A DNA stretch of 64,000 nt from Pannonibacter phragmitetus_B (GTDB taxonomy: Bacteria > Pseudomonadota > Alphaproteobacteria > Rhizobiales > Stappiaceae): NCBI RefSeq assembly GCF_050510895.1, contig NZ_JBNINT010000001.1:1550001-1614000 (forward strand), given 5' to 3'. A program made the position numbers and the translations under genes. Below are positions 23,470 through 33,488 of the stretch, piece by piece (positions within the stretch are counted from its first letter, which is position 1; every line of letters starts with the position of its first letter). The notes beneath the pieces were generated by a model. The model was not told the DNA's origin. It saw nothing but the letters and a program-made list of their open reading frames with translations, and ran no database searches.

Positions 23470-25842
23470 CTATCTCTTCCCCCTCCGTCCCGGGGTGAAA
23501 CCGCCTTTGCGGGCGGGTGAACTGCGTCCGCCCGGACCTGATGAACCACCCTTCCGGCGTCTGCCCTTCTCGGTGATGCGCCCCTCGCTCAGCAGCGCAA
23601 AGCGCAGGGCCCCGGCAAAGGGCGCCGCTTCCACCAGTTCAACCTCTACCTTGTCACCAAGCTGGTGGGTTTCGCCAGTTCTCTCGCCGATCAGCGCATG
23701 CGACGCTTCGTCATAGCGGTAATAGTCGTGACCGATGGTGGAGGCTGGAATAAAGCCGTCCGCGCCCGTGTCATCCAGGCGGATGAACATGCCCGACTTG
23801 ACGACGCCCGCAATGCGGCCTGTGAAGCGGGCGCCGACGCGCTCGCTCATCCAGAGCGCAATCAGCCGGTCGATGGTGTCCCGCTCGGCCAGCATGGCCC
23901 GGCGCTCGGCAGCGGAAACTTCCGCACCGATGGCGGCGAGCTTGCCGTCAATTTCCTCCGGCAGTCCATCGGAGCCGAACCCCAGCGCCCGGATCAGCCC
24001 GCGGTGCACGATGAGGTCGGCATAGCGGCGGATGGGCGAGGTGAAATGGGCATAGCGGCGCAGGTTAAGGCCGAAGTGGCCGATGTTGTCCGGCGCATAT
24101 TCGGCCTGGGCCTGCGAACGCAGGATCACCTCGTTGACGAGATGGGCCTGCGGCGTGTCCTTCACCTTGGCCAGAATGCCGTTGAAGGTCGCCGGGCGAA
24201 GGCCGCCAGCGGACGGCAGCTTCATGTCAAGAGTGGACAGGAAGTCCTTCAGTGACTGCAGCTTCTCCGGGCTCGATGCATCGTGGATGCGGTAGAGCAG
24301 GGGCACTTTCCGCTTCTCCAGCGTTTCGGCAGCCGAAACGTTGGCCTGGATCATGCATTCCTCGATCAGCTTGTGCGCATCAAGCCGCTCCGGGATGAAG
24401 ACGTAATCGACCGTGCCATCTGCCTTCAGCTTGATCTTGCGCTCCGGCAGGTCAAGCTCCAGCGGCTCGCGGGCATCGCGGCCACGGGTCAGGCACTCAT
24501 AGGCTGCCCACAGGGGCTTGAGGATGGGCTCCAGCAGCGGGTCGGTCTTGTCATCCGTCTGGCCGTCGATGGCTGCCTGCGCTTGGCTGTAGGAGAGTTT
24601 TGCAGCCGAGCGGATCAGCACCCGGTGAAACGTGTGCGCGATCTTGCGGCCGGTCTTGTCGAAGACCATGCGCACGGCCATGGACGGCCGGTCAACACCT
24701 TCCTTCAGCGAGCACAGATCGTTGGAAATACGCTCCGGCAGCATCGGGATCACCCGGTCGGGGAAATAGACCGAGTTGCCGCGCAGATGCGCTTCCCGGT
24801 CCAGCGCCGTGCCGGGCCGCACGTAATAGGCGACATCGGCAATGGCGACAAAGACCACATGGCCGCCTTCGTTGGCCGGGTCCTCGTCGGCTTCCGCATA
24901 GACAGCGTCGTCGTGGTCCTTGGCGTCTGCCGGGTCGATGGTGATGAAGGGGATCTTGCGCCAGTCCTCGCGCTTGCCAAGTGTCACCGCCTGTGCGCGC
25001 TCGGCTTCCAGCTCGACGGCGGCGGGGAAGACGTGGGGGATGCCATGGCTCTGCAGCGCGATTTCGGAGACCGCCATTTCCGACTTCAGCGAGCCAAAGC
25101 GGCGCACGATCCGTGCCTTCGGCGCGCCATAGCGGCCAATGCGGGTGATTTCGACGCTGACGAGGTCGCCATCCACCGCCTCTTTCAGGTCGGAGGTGTC
25201 AATGTCGAGTTCGCGCTGCTTGCGGTCGATGGGCTCCAGATAGGGCGGCATGTGCCCGGCGCGCTCGCGCAGGATGCCAAGGATGGCGCCCTGCTGGCGT
25301 TCCAGCAGTTTCAGCACACGTGCGGCGTGGGCGGCTTCCGGGCCGGGATCAAGGTCAGCAAGGCGCACCAGCGCCCGGTCACCGATGCCCGGCGTTGCGC
25401 CACGCGGCGTGTCGCGGCCCGTCAGCACCAGCACTTTCGGCGGGGTGCCTGCCTCTTCGTCCCAGTTCACCGGCTCGCCCAGCAACTCGCCATGGGCATC
25501 GCGGGCGTTGAGATAGACCACGAAAACAGGCGGCAGGTCGCCGGGGCGGATCAGGCGCTTTTGACGCTTCTCGACGACGCCTTCCTCGGCCAGATCCTTG
25601 AGGATGCGCTTCAGCTGGATGCGGGCGGCGCCGACGATGCCGAAATGGCGCGCCACTTCACGCTTGCCTGCCTTGCCCGGATTTTCTGCGACAAAGGCAA
25701 GGATGTCCTCGCGCGAGGGAAAGGCACCCGGCGTCTTGGCCGGTTTTGCGGCTCTGCCGCCGGACTTCGGTGCGCTCTTGCGGGTGCGGGCGGGGCGCTG
25801 ATCGGATGCGGCGCCGCCGCCGTGGGTGCGTTTCGTGGTCAA
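23470..25842 (-). CDS. rnr: Ribonuclease R
   Basis: A 790-residue 3'-5' exoribonuclease that degrades structured RNA. A basic N-terminus is followed by a winged helix (ILAFVAENPGKAGKREVARH), cold-shock domains, and the RNB catalytic domain with metal-binding Asp in TIDPADAKDHDDAVYAEAD and LRRYAHFTSPIRRYADLIVH. An S1 domain (GARFTGRIAGVVKSGMFIRL) and a Gly/Arg/Lys-rich tail follow. The TTG start overlaps the corrected topA stop (TTGA), so the two are translationally coupled. The frame is intact over nearly 2.4 kb. Confidence 0.96.
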   Translation of the reverse strand: MTTKRTHGGGAASDQRPARTRKSAPKSGGRAAKPAKTPGAFPSREDILAFVAENPGKAGKREVARHFGIVGAARIQLKRILKDLAEEGVVEKRQKRLIRPGDLPPVFVVYLNARDAHGELLGEPVNWDEEAGTPPKVLVLTGRDTPRGATPGIGDRALVRLADLDPGPEAAHAARVLKLLERQQGAILGILRERAGHMPPYLEPIDRKQRELDIDTSDLKEAVDGDLVSVEITRIGRYGAPKARIVRRFGSLKSEMAVSEIALQSHGIPHVFPAAVELEAERAQAVTLGKREDWRKIPFITIDPADAKDHDDAVYAEADEDPANEGGHVVFVAIADVAYYVRPGTALDREAHLRGNSVYFPDRVIPMLPERISNDLCSLKEGVDRPSMAVRMVFDKTGRKIAHTFHRVLIRSAAKLSYSQAQAAIDGQTDDKTDPLLEPILKPLWAAYECLTRGRDAREPLELDLPERKIKLKADGTVDYVFIPERLDAHKLIEECMIQANVSAAETLEKRKVPLLYRIHDASSPEKLQSLKDFLSTLDMKLPSAGGLRPATFNGILAKVKDTPQAHLVNEVILRSQAQAEYAPDNIGHFGLNLRRYAHFTSPIRRYADLIVHRGLIRALGFGSDGLPEEIDGKLAAIGAEVSAAERRAMLAERDTIDRLIALWMSERVGARFTGRIAGVVKSGMFIRLDDTGADGFIPASTIGHDYYRYDEASHALIGERTGETHQLGDKVEVELVEAAPFAGALRFALLSEGRITEKGRRRKGGSSGPGGRSSPARKGGFTPGRRGKR

Positions 25843-28588
25843 TTGGCCTCGTCTGCGGCAGTGCTGCCGGCTTTGGATCTGCTCTTGGCTGGCGCTTTCG
25901 CTGCCGCTGTCTTTGCGGTGGAGGCCTTCGCCTTCGCCGCCGTGGTCTTCTTCGCGGCAGCCTTCTTCGGCGCGGCTTCGCCGTCCTCAGCCTTCTCAGC
26001 TTTTTTGGGGCAGCTTTCTTGGTGGTGGCCTTCTTTGCGGCAGGCTTCTTGGCCGCAGCCTTCTTGCCGCCGCCCTTGGCCGCAATCAGCTCCAGCGCCT
26101 GTTCCACCGTCACAGCCTGCGGATCGGTGCCCTTGGGCAAGGTTGCGTTGACCTTGCCCCAGTTGACGTAAGGCCCGTAGCGGCCATCGCGTACGGTGAT
26201 GGGGCCGCCATCGGGATGCTCGCCCAGTTCCTTCAGCGCAGCAGGCGTTGCCCGGCCCCGGGGGCCCTTGGCACGCTTTTCTGCCAGAAGATCGACGGCA
26301 CGGTTGATGCCGGCGGAGAACACCTCATCGGCGGAGGAGAGGTTCGCATAAGTGCCGTCATGCAGCACGAACGGGCCAAAGCGCCCGATGCCTGCCGAGA
26401 TCATCTTGCCATCTTCCGGATGCAGTCCGATTTCGCGGGGCAGTGACAGAAGCTGCAAGGCCTTGTCCAGCGTGATATCCGCCGCAGACCAGCCACGGGG
26501 CAGGGAGGCGCGCTTGGGCTTGGCTTCCTCGCCCAGCTGCACGTAAGGGCCAAAACGGCCCGTGCGCAGGGAGACATCCAGCCCGGTTTCCGGGTCGGTG
26601 CCCAGCACCTTCGGGCCATCGGCAGCCGCTTCCCCGTCCTCGCCCTCGGCGCCGCGTGCCAGCTGGCGGGTGTAATTGCATTCGGGATAGTTGTTGCAGC
26701 CGATGAAGGCGCCAAAGCGGCTGACCTTCAGCGATAGCTGGCCGGTGGCGCAGGACGGGCAGGCACGCGGGTCCTTGCCTTCTTCCTTCACGGGGAAGAT
26801 ATGGGCCGCCAGCAGCTCGTTCAGCGCGTCGATCACCTGTGCAACACGCAGATCCTTGGTTTCGGCCACAGCGGCTGAGAAATCGCGCCAGAAGGCGGCC
26901 AGAACCTCGCGCCAGGACAGTTCACCGGCAGAAATCCGGTCGAGCTGCTCCTCAAGGCTCGCGGTGAAGTCAAACTCCACATAGCGGGAGAAGAAGCTTT
27001 CGAGGAAGGCCGTGACGATGCGGCCCTTGTCCTGCGGCACCAGCTGCTTCTTGTCGAGGTCCACATATTCGCGGTCGCGCAGGGTCTGCAGCGTCGAGGC
27101 ATAGGTGGAAGGCCGGCCGATGCCCAGCTCTTCCATCTTCTTGACGAGGCTGGCTTCCGTGTAGCGCGGCGGCGGCGTGGTGAAATGCTGGCTGGCATCG
27201 ATGCCGGGCTTGCCGTCAACAGCCGCAAGGCTCAGCGGCGCGCCATCATCCACGGCCGGCAGGCGGCGGGAATCCTCATCCTCGTCGTCATCACGGCCTT
27301 CCTGATAGAGCGCGAGGAAGCCGTCAAAGCGGACAACGGAACCGGTTGCGCGCAGGGCGGCATGCTTGCCGGAGCCGCTTGCGTCAATATCGATGGTGGT
27401 GCGCTCCAGAACGGCCGACTCCATCTGGCTGGCCATGGTGCGCTTCCAGATCAGCTCGTAAAGGCGGGCCTGATCAGGGTCGAGGAACCGGGCGACATCG
27501 CGCGGGCGGCGGCCAAGGTCGGTCGGGCGCACGGCTTCGTGCGCTTCCTGCGCGTTCTTGGCTTTGGAGGAATAGAAGCGCGGCTTTTCGGGAACGTATT
27601 TGTCGCCAAAGTCACTGGCAATGACGCGGCGGGCGGCGGCAATGGCTTCGCCTGCGATCTGCACGCCATCGGTACGCATATAGGTGATGAGACCGGTCGT
27701 CTCGCCGCCAAGGGTGATGCCCTCATACAGCTTCTGCGCCACCTGCATGGTGCGCGAGGCTGAGAAGCCGAGCTTGCGGGACGCTTCCTGCTGCAGCGTG
27801 GAGGTGGTGAAGGGCGGCTGCGGATTGCGCTTGGCGGGCTTGGAGACGACACTCTCCACCCGGTAGCTGGCGCCTTCCAGCATGCGCTTGATGGTCTGCG
27901 CCTGCTCTTCGGTCTTGATGTCGAGGCGGCCGAGTTTCTTGCCCTCAAAGCCCACGACGGAAGCTGTGAAGCCATCACCCTTGGGCGTCTTCAGGCTGGC
28001 GAGGATCGACCAGTACTCTTCCTTGACGAAGGTTTCGATCTCCATTTCCCGGTCGCAGATGAGGCGCAGCGCCACGGACTGCACACGTCCGGCAGAGCGC
28101 GCACCCGGCAGCTTGCGCCACAGGACGGGGGAGAGGGTGAAACCGACGAGATAGTCGAGCGCACGGCGGGCGAGATAGGCATCCACCAGCGGCGCGTCGA
28201 TCGGGCGCGGGTTCTTCATCGCCTCCAGGATCGACTGCTTGGTGATGGCGTTGAAGACGACGCGCTCGACCGGAATGTCCTTGAGCACCTTCTTCTTCTG
28301 CAAAACATCCAGCACGTGCCAGGAAATCGCCTCACCTTCGCGATCCGGGTCAGTTGCGAGGATCAGGCGGTCGGCCCCCTTCACTGCGGCGGCGATCTCG
28401 TTGAGGCGCTTCTGGGACTTGCTGTCCACCTCCCAGATCATGGCAAAGTCCTCGTCGGGACGGACGGAGCCATCCTTCGCCGGCAAGTCGCGCACGTGAC
28501 CATAGGACGCCAGAACGTGATAGTCCGATCCCAGGTATTTGTTGATCGTCTTGGCCTTGGCCGGCGATTCCACAATGACGATGTTCAT
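25839..28588 (-). CDS. topA: DNA topoisomerase I (3' frameshift)
   Basis: Relaxes negatively supercoiled DNA. About 916 residues from the ATG at 28588 (MNIVIVESPAKAKTINKYLG). The TOPRIM acidic residues are in ILATDPDREGEAISWHVL, and the catalytic Tyr in TTGLITYMRTDG. A zinc domain follows (CPSCATGQLSLKVSRFGAFI, then CNNYPEC), and then Lys/Ala-rich repeats. In the raw frame the tail becomes Arg/Pro-rich and overruns rnr by 180 bases. One more A in the A6 run near 26004-26009 restores a Lys/Ala tail (KKAEKAEDGEAAPKKAAAKK) ending GSTAADEAN at 25839, overlapping the rnr start. That tail is what this family carries. Confidence 0.94.
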
Positions 28589-28860
28589 CACAATCCAGAA
28601 GCTGGTGAGCGGGCCGTGACCAGATTGTCCGGCCGTTTCCGCTGCAAATTCTTGTTCCCCCGGCAACGATCAAGGATCGAAACCCACCTGTCAAATGACC
28701 GTTTGTGAACAGAAGGTCAAGCCACGCTCGTGATTCTGCCTGTTTGAATGGTCATCGGCGTTTGACTGCCAGGCCTTGCTGGCGCAAGACACGTGACATG
28801 ATGGCCCAGGCCTTTGCAAGGCTGCAAGACCGGCAAAACAATCAGGTGGATCTTCTGCTT

Positions 28861-29295
28861 ATGCCCATGCCGAATGAGTATCAGATGGCGAGCCAGCAGT
28901 TCGAGCGCTTCCTTGAAGATGCGCGCAACGAGCTGGATCTGACGACCCGCAATCAGACCTACACGGCGGTGCAGGGCGTGCTGCTGGCCTTTCGTACAAG
29001 GGTTGATATGGGGGAGGGGCTCAGGTTTGCCAATGAGCTTCCGGCGGTGCTGCGGGCGATGTTTGTCAAGGATTGGGATCTGAAAGCGCCGCTTCTGCCC
29101 TTTGTGAGCCGTGAAGAGATGGCCCGTGAGGTGGCGGCGTTGCGCCAGCATCATAACTTTGCTCCGCCCTCAGCCATCGAAGACGTGGCCCGCGCCCTGT
29201 GGAAGCACGTTGACCGGATGGCGTTTACACGCATGCTTGAAACCCTGCCTGAACCGGCAAGGGAGTTTTGGGCAGAGCGGCCACGCGGGGGATGA
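28861..29295 (+). CDS. DUF2267 domain protein
   Basis: An all-helical protein of ~144 residues from the Met at 28861; earlier in-frame Met codons at 28798 and 28705 are less likely. The pattern QQFERFLEDARNELDL, then NQTYTAVQGVLLAFRTRVDM, then FANELPAVLRAMFVKDWDL is the DUF2267 repeat, and a second half-repeat ends in ALWKHVDRMAFTRMLETLPE. Function is unknown; members often appear stress-related. It is transcribed opposite to its neighbours topA and dprA and is convergent with dprA. Confidence 0.78.
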   Translation: MPMPNEYQMASQQFERFLEDARNELDLTTRNQTYTAVQGVLLAFRTRVDMGEGLRFANELPAVLRAMFVKDWDLKAPLLPFVSREEMAREVAALRQHHNFAPPSAIEDVARALWKHVDRMAFTRMLETLPEPAREFWAERPRGG

Positions 29296-29301
29296 AGGCG
29301 A

Positions 29302-30441
29302 TTACCCCGTCAGGCTGACCCTCTGGCCGGAGTGGCGCTCCAGACGGCCGGCCAGTTCCAGCTCCAGCAGCATCACATGCACGGCGCGGGCGGAGAGGCG
29401 GGTGTCGCGGATGAGTTCGTCGATGCCCACCGGCGTCGGGCCGAGGGCCTCGATGAGGCGGGCGCGGGCGCTGTCTTCCGGCAGGTTGCCGTCCGGGCCA
29501 TCCCAGGAAGGCTCTTCAAGGTCCAGTTCCGGCGGCAGGTCGGGGGCGGCGCGGTTTCCGATGGCTTCCAGAATGTCGGCGGTGGAGGTGATCAGCTGTG
29601 CGCCCTGACGGATCAGGTGATTGCAGCCCTCGCAACGTGGGTCCAGCGGCGAGCCGGGCACGGCGAGGATTTCCCGGTTCTGTTCCAGCGCAAAGCGGGC
29701 GGTGTGCAGCGAGCCGGACCCCTTGGCCGCTTCCACCACGATCACCGCCAGCGACAGACCGGAAATGATGCGGTTGCGGCGGGGAAAGTCGCGCCCGCGC
29801 GGGCTCCAGCCGAAGGGCATTTCGCTGATGGCATTGCCGCCTGCTGCCAGCAGGCGCTCCAGCAGGCTCGTATGTTCGGGCGGGTAGAGCACATTCACCC
29901 CGCCTGCAAAGACGGCGACGGTGCCAAAACCCATGGAGGCCTCATGCGCGGCGGCATCAATGCCGCGGGCAAGGCCGGAGACGATGGCGAAACCCGCCTG
30001 CGACAGCTCCCCGGCCAGTTGTGCTGCAAACTTGCGGCCTGCCAGCGAGGCGTTGCGGGCACCAACGATCGCCAAAGCTCTGGGATTGGTAAGTGTGCTG
30101 CCGTTTCCACGCACGGAGATGAGCGGTGGCGGGCCGTCGATATGGCGCAGGTGCGGCGGATAATCTGCCTCGCCCATGGCGACGAGCCGTGCCCCCGCGC
30201 GGGCGTGAGCTTCAAGCTCAGCCTCTGCATCCGCTGCCGGGCAGATGCGTATGGCATTCTTGCCACCCCGGCGGGACAGTTCGGGCAGTGCCTCCAGAGC
30301 CGCTTCAGCCGAACCGCAATGGTTGACCAGGCGGCGGAACGTGGCGGGGCCAACGTTTTCCGAGCGGATCAGCCGCAGCCAGGCGAGACGTTGACGGTCG
30401 CTCAGGACAATCGTTCTGCCGGGCTGCGGGCCAGTCTTCAT
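29302..30441 (-). CDS. dprA: DNA-processing protein DprA
   Basis: Loads RecA on incoming single-stranded DNA during transformation; widely kept in non-competent bacteria. ~379 residues from the Met at 30441, which overlaps the plsY stop (ATGA). It has an N-terminal SAM-like helical region (RLAWLRLIRSENVGPATFRR), then the Rossmann-type core with VGARNASLAGRKFA, SGLARGIDAAAHEASM, FAGGVNVLYPPEH, and FPRRNRIISGLSLAVIVVEA. The C-terminal winged helix (GPTPVGIDELIRDTRL) completes the three-domain form. Operon plsY-dprA. Confidence 0.95.
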   Translation of the reverse strand: MKTGPQPGRTIVLSDRQRLAWLRLIRSENVGPATFRRLVNHCGSAEAALEALPELSRRGGKNAIRICPAADAEAELEAHARAGARLVAMGEADYPPHLRHIDGPPPLISVRGNGSTLTNPRALAIVGARNASLAGRKFAAQLAGELSQAGFAIVSGLARGIDAAAHEASMGFGTVAVFAGGVNVLYPPEHTSLLERLLAAGGNAISEMPFGWSPRGRDFPRRNRIISGLSLAVIVVEAAKGSGSLHTARFALEQNREILAVPGSPLDPRCEGCNHLIRQGAQLITSTADILEAIGNRAAPDLPPELDLEEPSWDGPDGNLPEDSARARLIEALGPTPVGIDELIRDTRLSARAVHVMLLELELAGRLERHSGQRVSLTG

Positions 30442-31091
30442 GATGGTGTGTCTGTCCCTTCGGGTGCTGCTGCCTTGGCCTTGGAACCGATCTTCGATTC
30501 CGTGCCGCTCAGAAGCCTGCGGATATTTTCGTGGTGCTTGGCCCACAGAAAGACGGTGAGCAGCGCAAAGACACCAGCGAGCTGCACCTCGCCCAGAAGC
30601 ACCAGCACGATGGGGCTGATGAGGCTGGCAATCAGGGCCGACAGCGAAGAGAAGCGGAAGAGATAGGCAGCCAGGATCCAGCTGAGCGCAAAGACAACGC
30701 CCGCCTGCCAGCTGAGGCCGAGCAGGATGCCCAGATAGGTTGCCACGCCCTTGCCGCCCTTGAAGCCGAGCCAGACCGGGAAGATGTGGCCGAGGAAGGC
30801 GGCAAGACCAGCGAGCATCGCGGCGGAGGGGCCGAAGAAATGGCCCGCGATCAGCACCGCCACTGTGCCCTTCAGTGCATCGCCCAGCAGCGTTGCTGCC
30901 GCCAGCGACTTGCGGCCCGTGCGAAGCACATTCGTCGTGCCAATGTTGCCCGAGCCGATTTGCCGAATATCGCCGAGGCCAGCCATACGGGTGATGACAA
31001 GGCCAAAGGGGATCGAGCCCAGCAGATAGCCGAGGGCGAGGGAGGCGAAAATCAGATGCGGGGCAAGATCAAAGGAAAGCGCGGTGTCCAC
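30438..31091 (-). CDS. plsY: Glycerol-3-phosphate acyltransferase PlsY
   Basis: Transfers the acyl group of acyl-phosphate to glycerol-3-phosphate, the first step of phospholipid synthesis. A 217-residue inner-membrane protein with about five to seven helices and the three PlsY motifs: GYLLGSIPFGLVITR and GSGNIGTTNVLR (motif 1), GHIFPVWLGFKGGKGVATYL (motif 2), and the Glu-region near the C-terminus (AKHHENIRRLLSGTESKIG; motif 3). It lies 24 bases downstream of pyrC and overlaps dprA. Confidence 0.95.
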   Translation of the reverse strand: MDTALSFDLAPHLIFASLALGYLLGSIPFGLVITRMAGLGDIRQIGSGNIGTTNVLRTGRKSLAAATLLGDALKGTVAVLIAGHFFGPSAAMLAGLAAFLGHIFPVWLGFKGGKGVATYLGILLGLSWQAGVVFALSWILAAYLFRFSSLSALIASLISPIVLVLLGEVQLAGVFALLTVFLWAKHHENIRRLLSGTESKIGSKAKAAAPEGTDTPS

Positions 31092-31115
31092 GCGTTTATC
31101 TCCGGTGGTGTTGCG

Positions 31116-32417
31116 TCAAGCGTAATCGTAGACCTTGCGGCCTGCAACAATGGTTGTGAGCACCCGGCCCGAGAAACGCGCATCTTCAAACGGCGAGTTC
31201 TTGGAGCGGGAGCGGATGGCCTTCTTTTCCAGCACCCAGGGCCGGTCCAGATCGAAGACGATCACGTCCGCCGGAGCCCCTGCGGTGAGGCGGCCGGCGT
31301 CAAGGCCCAGCCGGTTGGCCGGGTTCAGTGTCATGGCCCGCAACAGGGGCAGAAGGCCGATATCCCCGGCATGGTACAGCCGCAGGGCGGCTGCCAGCAG
31401 GGTTTCAAGGCCGATGGCCCCGTCCTCGGCTTCCGCCCAGGGGTGGCGCTTGGTTTCCACGTCCTGCGGGTCATGATTGGAGCAGACGATGTCGATGGTG
31501 CCCTCGGCCACTGCCTGCACCATGGCCATGCGGTCATTCTCATCGCGCAAGGGCGGCGACATCTTGAAGAAGGTCCGGTAGGGGCCGATGTCGTTCTCGT
31601 TCTGCGTCAGATGGTTGATGGACACGCCCGCCGTCACGTCCAGCCCCCGGTCCTTGCCGGTCTGGATGGCCGCAGCGCCGTCGGAGGTGGAAACGAGATT
31701 GGCGTGATAGCGCCCGCGGGACATGCCGACGAGCCTGAGATCCCGCTCGATCATGATGATTTCGGCCTCACGCGGCACGCCGGACAGGCCCTTCCACGAG
31801 GCATTGAGGCCGGCATTCATCGTGCCGCCCGAAAGATCCGGGTCTTCCGTGTGATGCACGACCAGCGCGCCGAAGTCCCGGGCATAGGTCATGATCCGGC
31901 GCATGATCTGCGCATTGCGGACGGACTTGTGGCCGTTGGTGAAGGCGACCGCACCGGCTTCCTGCAAAAGGCCGATCTCTGTCATGTCCTGTCCGGCAAG
32001 GCCCTTGGTGAGGGCGGCCATGGGCCGTACATTAACCACGGCCGTGTCGCGGGCGCGGCGCAGGATGAAGTCCACCAGCGCCGGATCGTCGATCACCGGA
32101 TCGGTCTCGGGCATGGTGACGATGGTGGTGACGCCGCCGGCGGCAGCCGCCTCGCTGGCGCTCGCCAGCGTTTCGCGGTGCTCGTGGCCAGGCTCGCCCA
32201 CCGATACGCACATGTCGATGAGGCCGGGCGCGACGATGGCGCCGTCACAGTCGATGATCTCGGCGCCATAGGGCGCGCCCTGGTTCTGGGCTTCGGGGCC
32301 GGCAGCCAGAATGGTGCCATCGGCGATGATCACGCTGCCATCCGCATCAAGGCCGCGTGCCGGATCAATCACCCGGGCATTCTTGAGAACCAGGGGCTTG
32401 GGAGTGTCTTGGGCCAC
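31116..32417 (-). CDS. pyrC: Dihydroorotase-like protein lacking metal ligands, PyrB partner
   Basis: A 433-residue dihydroorotase-fold protein next to pyrB. Where active enzymes have DxHxH, this reads APGLIDMCVSVGEPGHEHRE, so both metal-binding His are gone. The DHAPH-type loop is CSNHDPQDVETK, with Asp replaced by Asn. The backbone is otherwise well kept (AAAAGGVTTIVTMPETDPVI, FKMSPPLRDENDRM). Inactive pseudo-dihydroorotases that associate with and stabilise aspartate carbamoyltransferase are known (the PyrB-PyrC' arrangement of Pseudomonas), and alphaproteobacterial homologues beside pyrB share the loss. A true dihydroorotase should be encoded elsewhere. Confidence 0.88.
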   Translation of the reverse strand: MAQDTPKPLVLKNARVIDPARGLDADGSVIIADGTILAAGPEAQNQGAPYGAEIIDCDGAIVAPGLIDMCVSVGEPGHEHRETLASASEAAAAGGVTTIVTMPETDPVIDDPALVDFILRRARDTAVVNVRPMAALTKGLAGQDMTEIGLLQEAGAVAFTNGHKSVRNAQIMRRIMTYARDFGALVVHHTEDPDLSGGTMNAGLNASWKGLSGVPREAEIIMIERDLRLVGMSRGRYHANLVSTSDGAAAIQTGKDRGLDVTAGVSINHLTQNENDIGPYRTFFKMSPPLRDENDRMAMVQAVAEGTIDIVCSNHDPQDVETKRHPWAEAEDGAIGLETLLAAALRLYHAGDIGLLPLLRAMTLNPANRLGLDAGRLTAGAPADVIVFDLDRPWVLEKKAIRSRSKNSPFEDARFSGRVLTTIVAGRKVYDYA

Positions 32418-32428
32418 GGGTCAGGCTC

Positions 32429-33385
32429 CTACTGGTTCGGCAGATGGGCGGCGAGGGCTTCCAGCACGGCCATGCGCACGGCCACGCCCATTTCCACCTG
32501 CTCGCGGATGAGGCTCTGCGGCCCGTCGGCCACGGCCGGGTCGATTTCCACGCCCCGGTTCATCGGGCCGGGATGCATGACGAGCGCATCTTCCTTGGCA
32601 TAGGCCAGCTTTTCAGCATCAAGCCCGTAATAGCGGTAATACTCGCGCACGGACGGAATGAAGGCGCCATTCATGCGCTCACGCTGCAGGCGCAGCATCA
32701 TGACGATGTCGGCGCCCTTGAGGCCTTCCTTCATGTCGCGGAACACTTCCACGCCCATCCGTTCAATGCCGCTGGGCAGCAGGGTGGACGGGGCAACCAC
32801 GCGTACCCGCGCGCCGAGCGCATTCAGCAGGATGATGTTGGAGCGGGCCACGCGCGAATGCAGGATGTCACCGCAGATGGCGACCGTCAGCCGGGCGATC
32901 TTGCCCTTGTGGCGGCGGATGGTCAGGGCATCCAGCAGCGCCTGCGTCGGGTGCTCGTGCTGGCCATCACCGGCGTTGATCACCGAACAGCCCACCTTGC
33001 GTGCCAGCAGATGCACCGCGCCTGCCGCATGGTGGCGCACGACGAGGATATCGGGGTGCATCGCGTTCAGCGTTGCGGCTGTGTCGATCAGTGTCTCGCC
33101 CTTCTTCACCGAAGAAGCGGAGACCTGCATGTTCATCACATCCGCGCCAAGGCGCTTGCCCGCGATCTCGAAGGACGATTGCGTCCGCGTCGAGGCCTCG
33201 AAGAACAGGTTGATCTGGGTGCGTCCACGAAGCACCGGCCGGATCTTTTCAACCTGGCGGGAGACTTCAACAGCCTGATCCGCCCGGTCCAGAAGGCCGA
33301 GGATGTCCTGGGGTTGAAGGCCTTCCATGCCCAGCAAATGACGATGGGGGAAAAGGCCTGCTCGATGGTTTTCTTGTGCGCTCAT
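32429..33385 (-). CDS. pyrB: Aspartate carbamoyltransferase catalytic subunit
   Basis: Condenses carbamoyl phosphate with aspartate, the first committed step of pyrimidine synthesis. 318 residues. The carbamoyl-phosphate loop is FFEASTRTQSSFEIAGKRLG, the catalytic His and TQ are in DGQHEHPTQALLDAL, and the aspartate-binding region is DALVMHPGPMNRGVEID. Eleven bases before pyrC, in one operon. No regulatory pyrI is present, consistent with a PyrB-pseudoPyrC complex. Confidence 0.96.
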   Translation of the reverse strand: MSAQENHRAGLFPHRHLLGMEGLQPQDILGLLDRADQAVEVSRQVEKIRPVLRGRTQINLFFEASTRTQSSFEIAGKRLGADVMNMQVSASSVKKGETLIDTAATLNAMHPDILVVRHHAAGAVHLLARKVGCSVINAGDGQHEHPTQALLDALTIRRHKGKIARLTVAICGDILHSRVARSNIILLNALGARVRVVAPSTLLPSGIERMGVEVFRDMKEGLKGADIVMMLRLQRERMNGAFIPSVREYYRYYGLDAEKLAYAKEDALVMHPGPMNRGVEIDPAVADGPQSLIREQVEMGVAVRMAVLEALAAHLPNQ

Positions 33386-33488
33386 CGAATGAACTGGATA
33401 GGGCTTGTTCCGCGAGTCTACAAGCGCGGAATGGCTTTGCAGGCGCTTCTGTGCCGCCTGTCCACATGCGCCGCTAATTCTTGACCAT

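Noticed and set aside
24283..26151. A 622-codon plus-strand frame opposite rnr and topA
   Set aside because: It is antisense to two well-conserved genes and follows their third-position GC bias; no recognisable motif.
30531..32603. A 690-codon plus-strand frame opposite plsY and pyrC
   Set aside because: Antisense shadow of conserved genes, rich in Gly/His/Asp as expected from complementing GC-rich codons.
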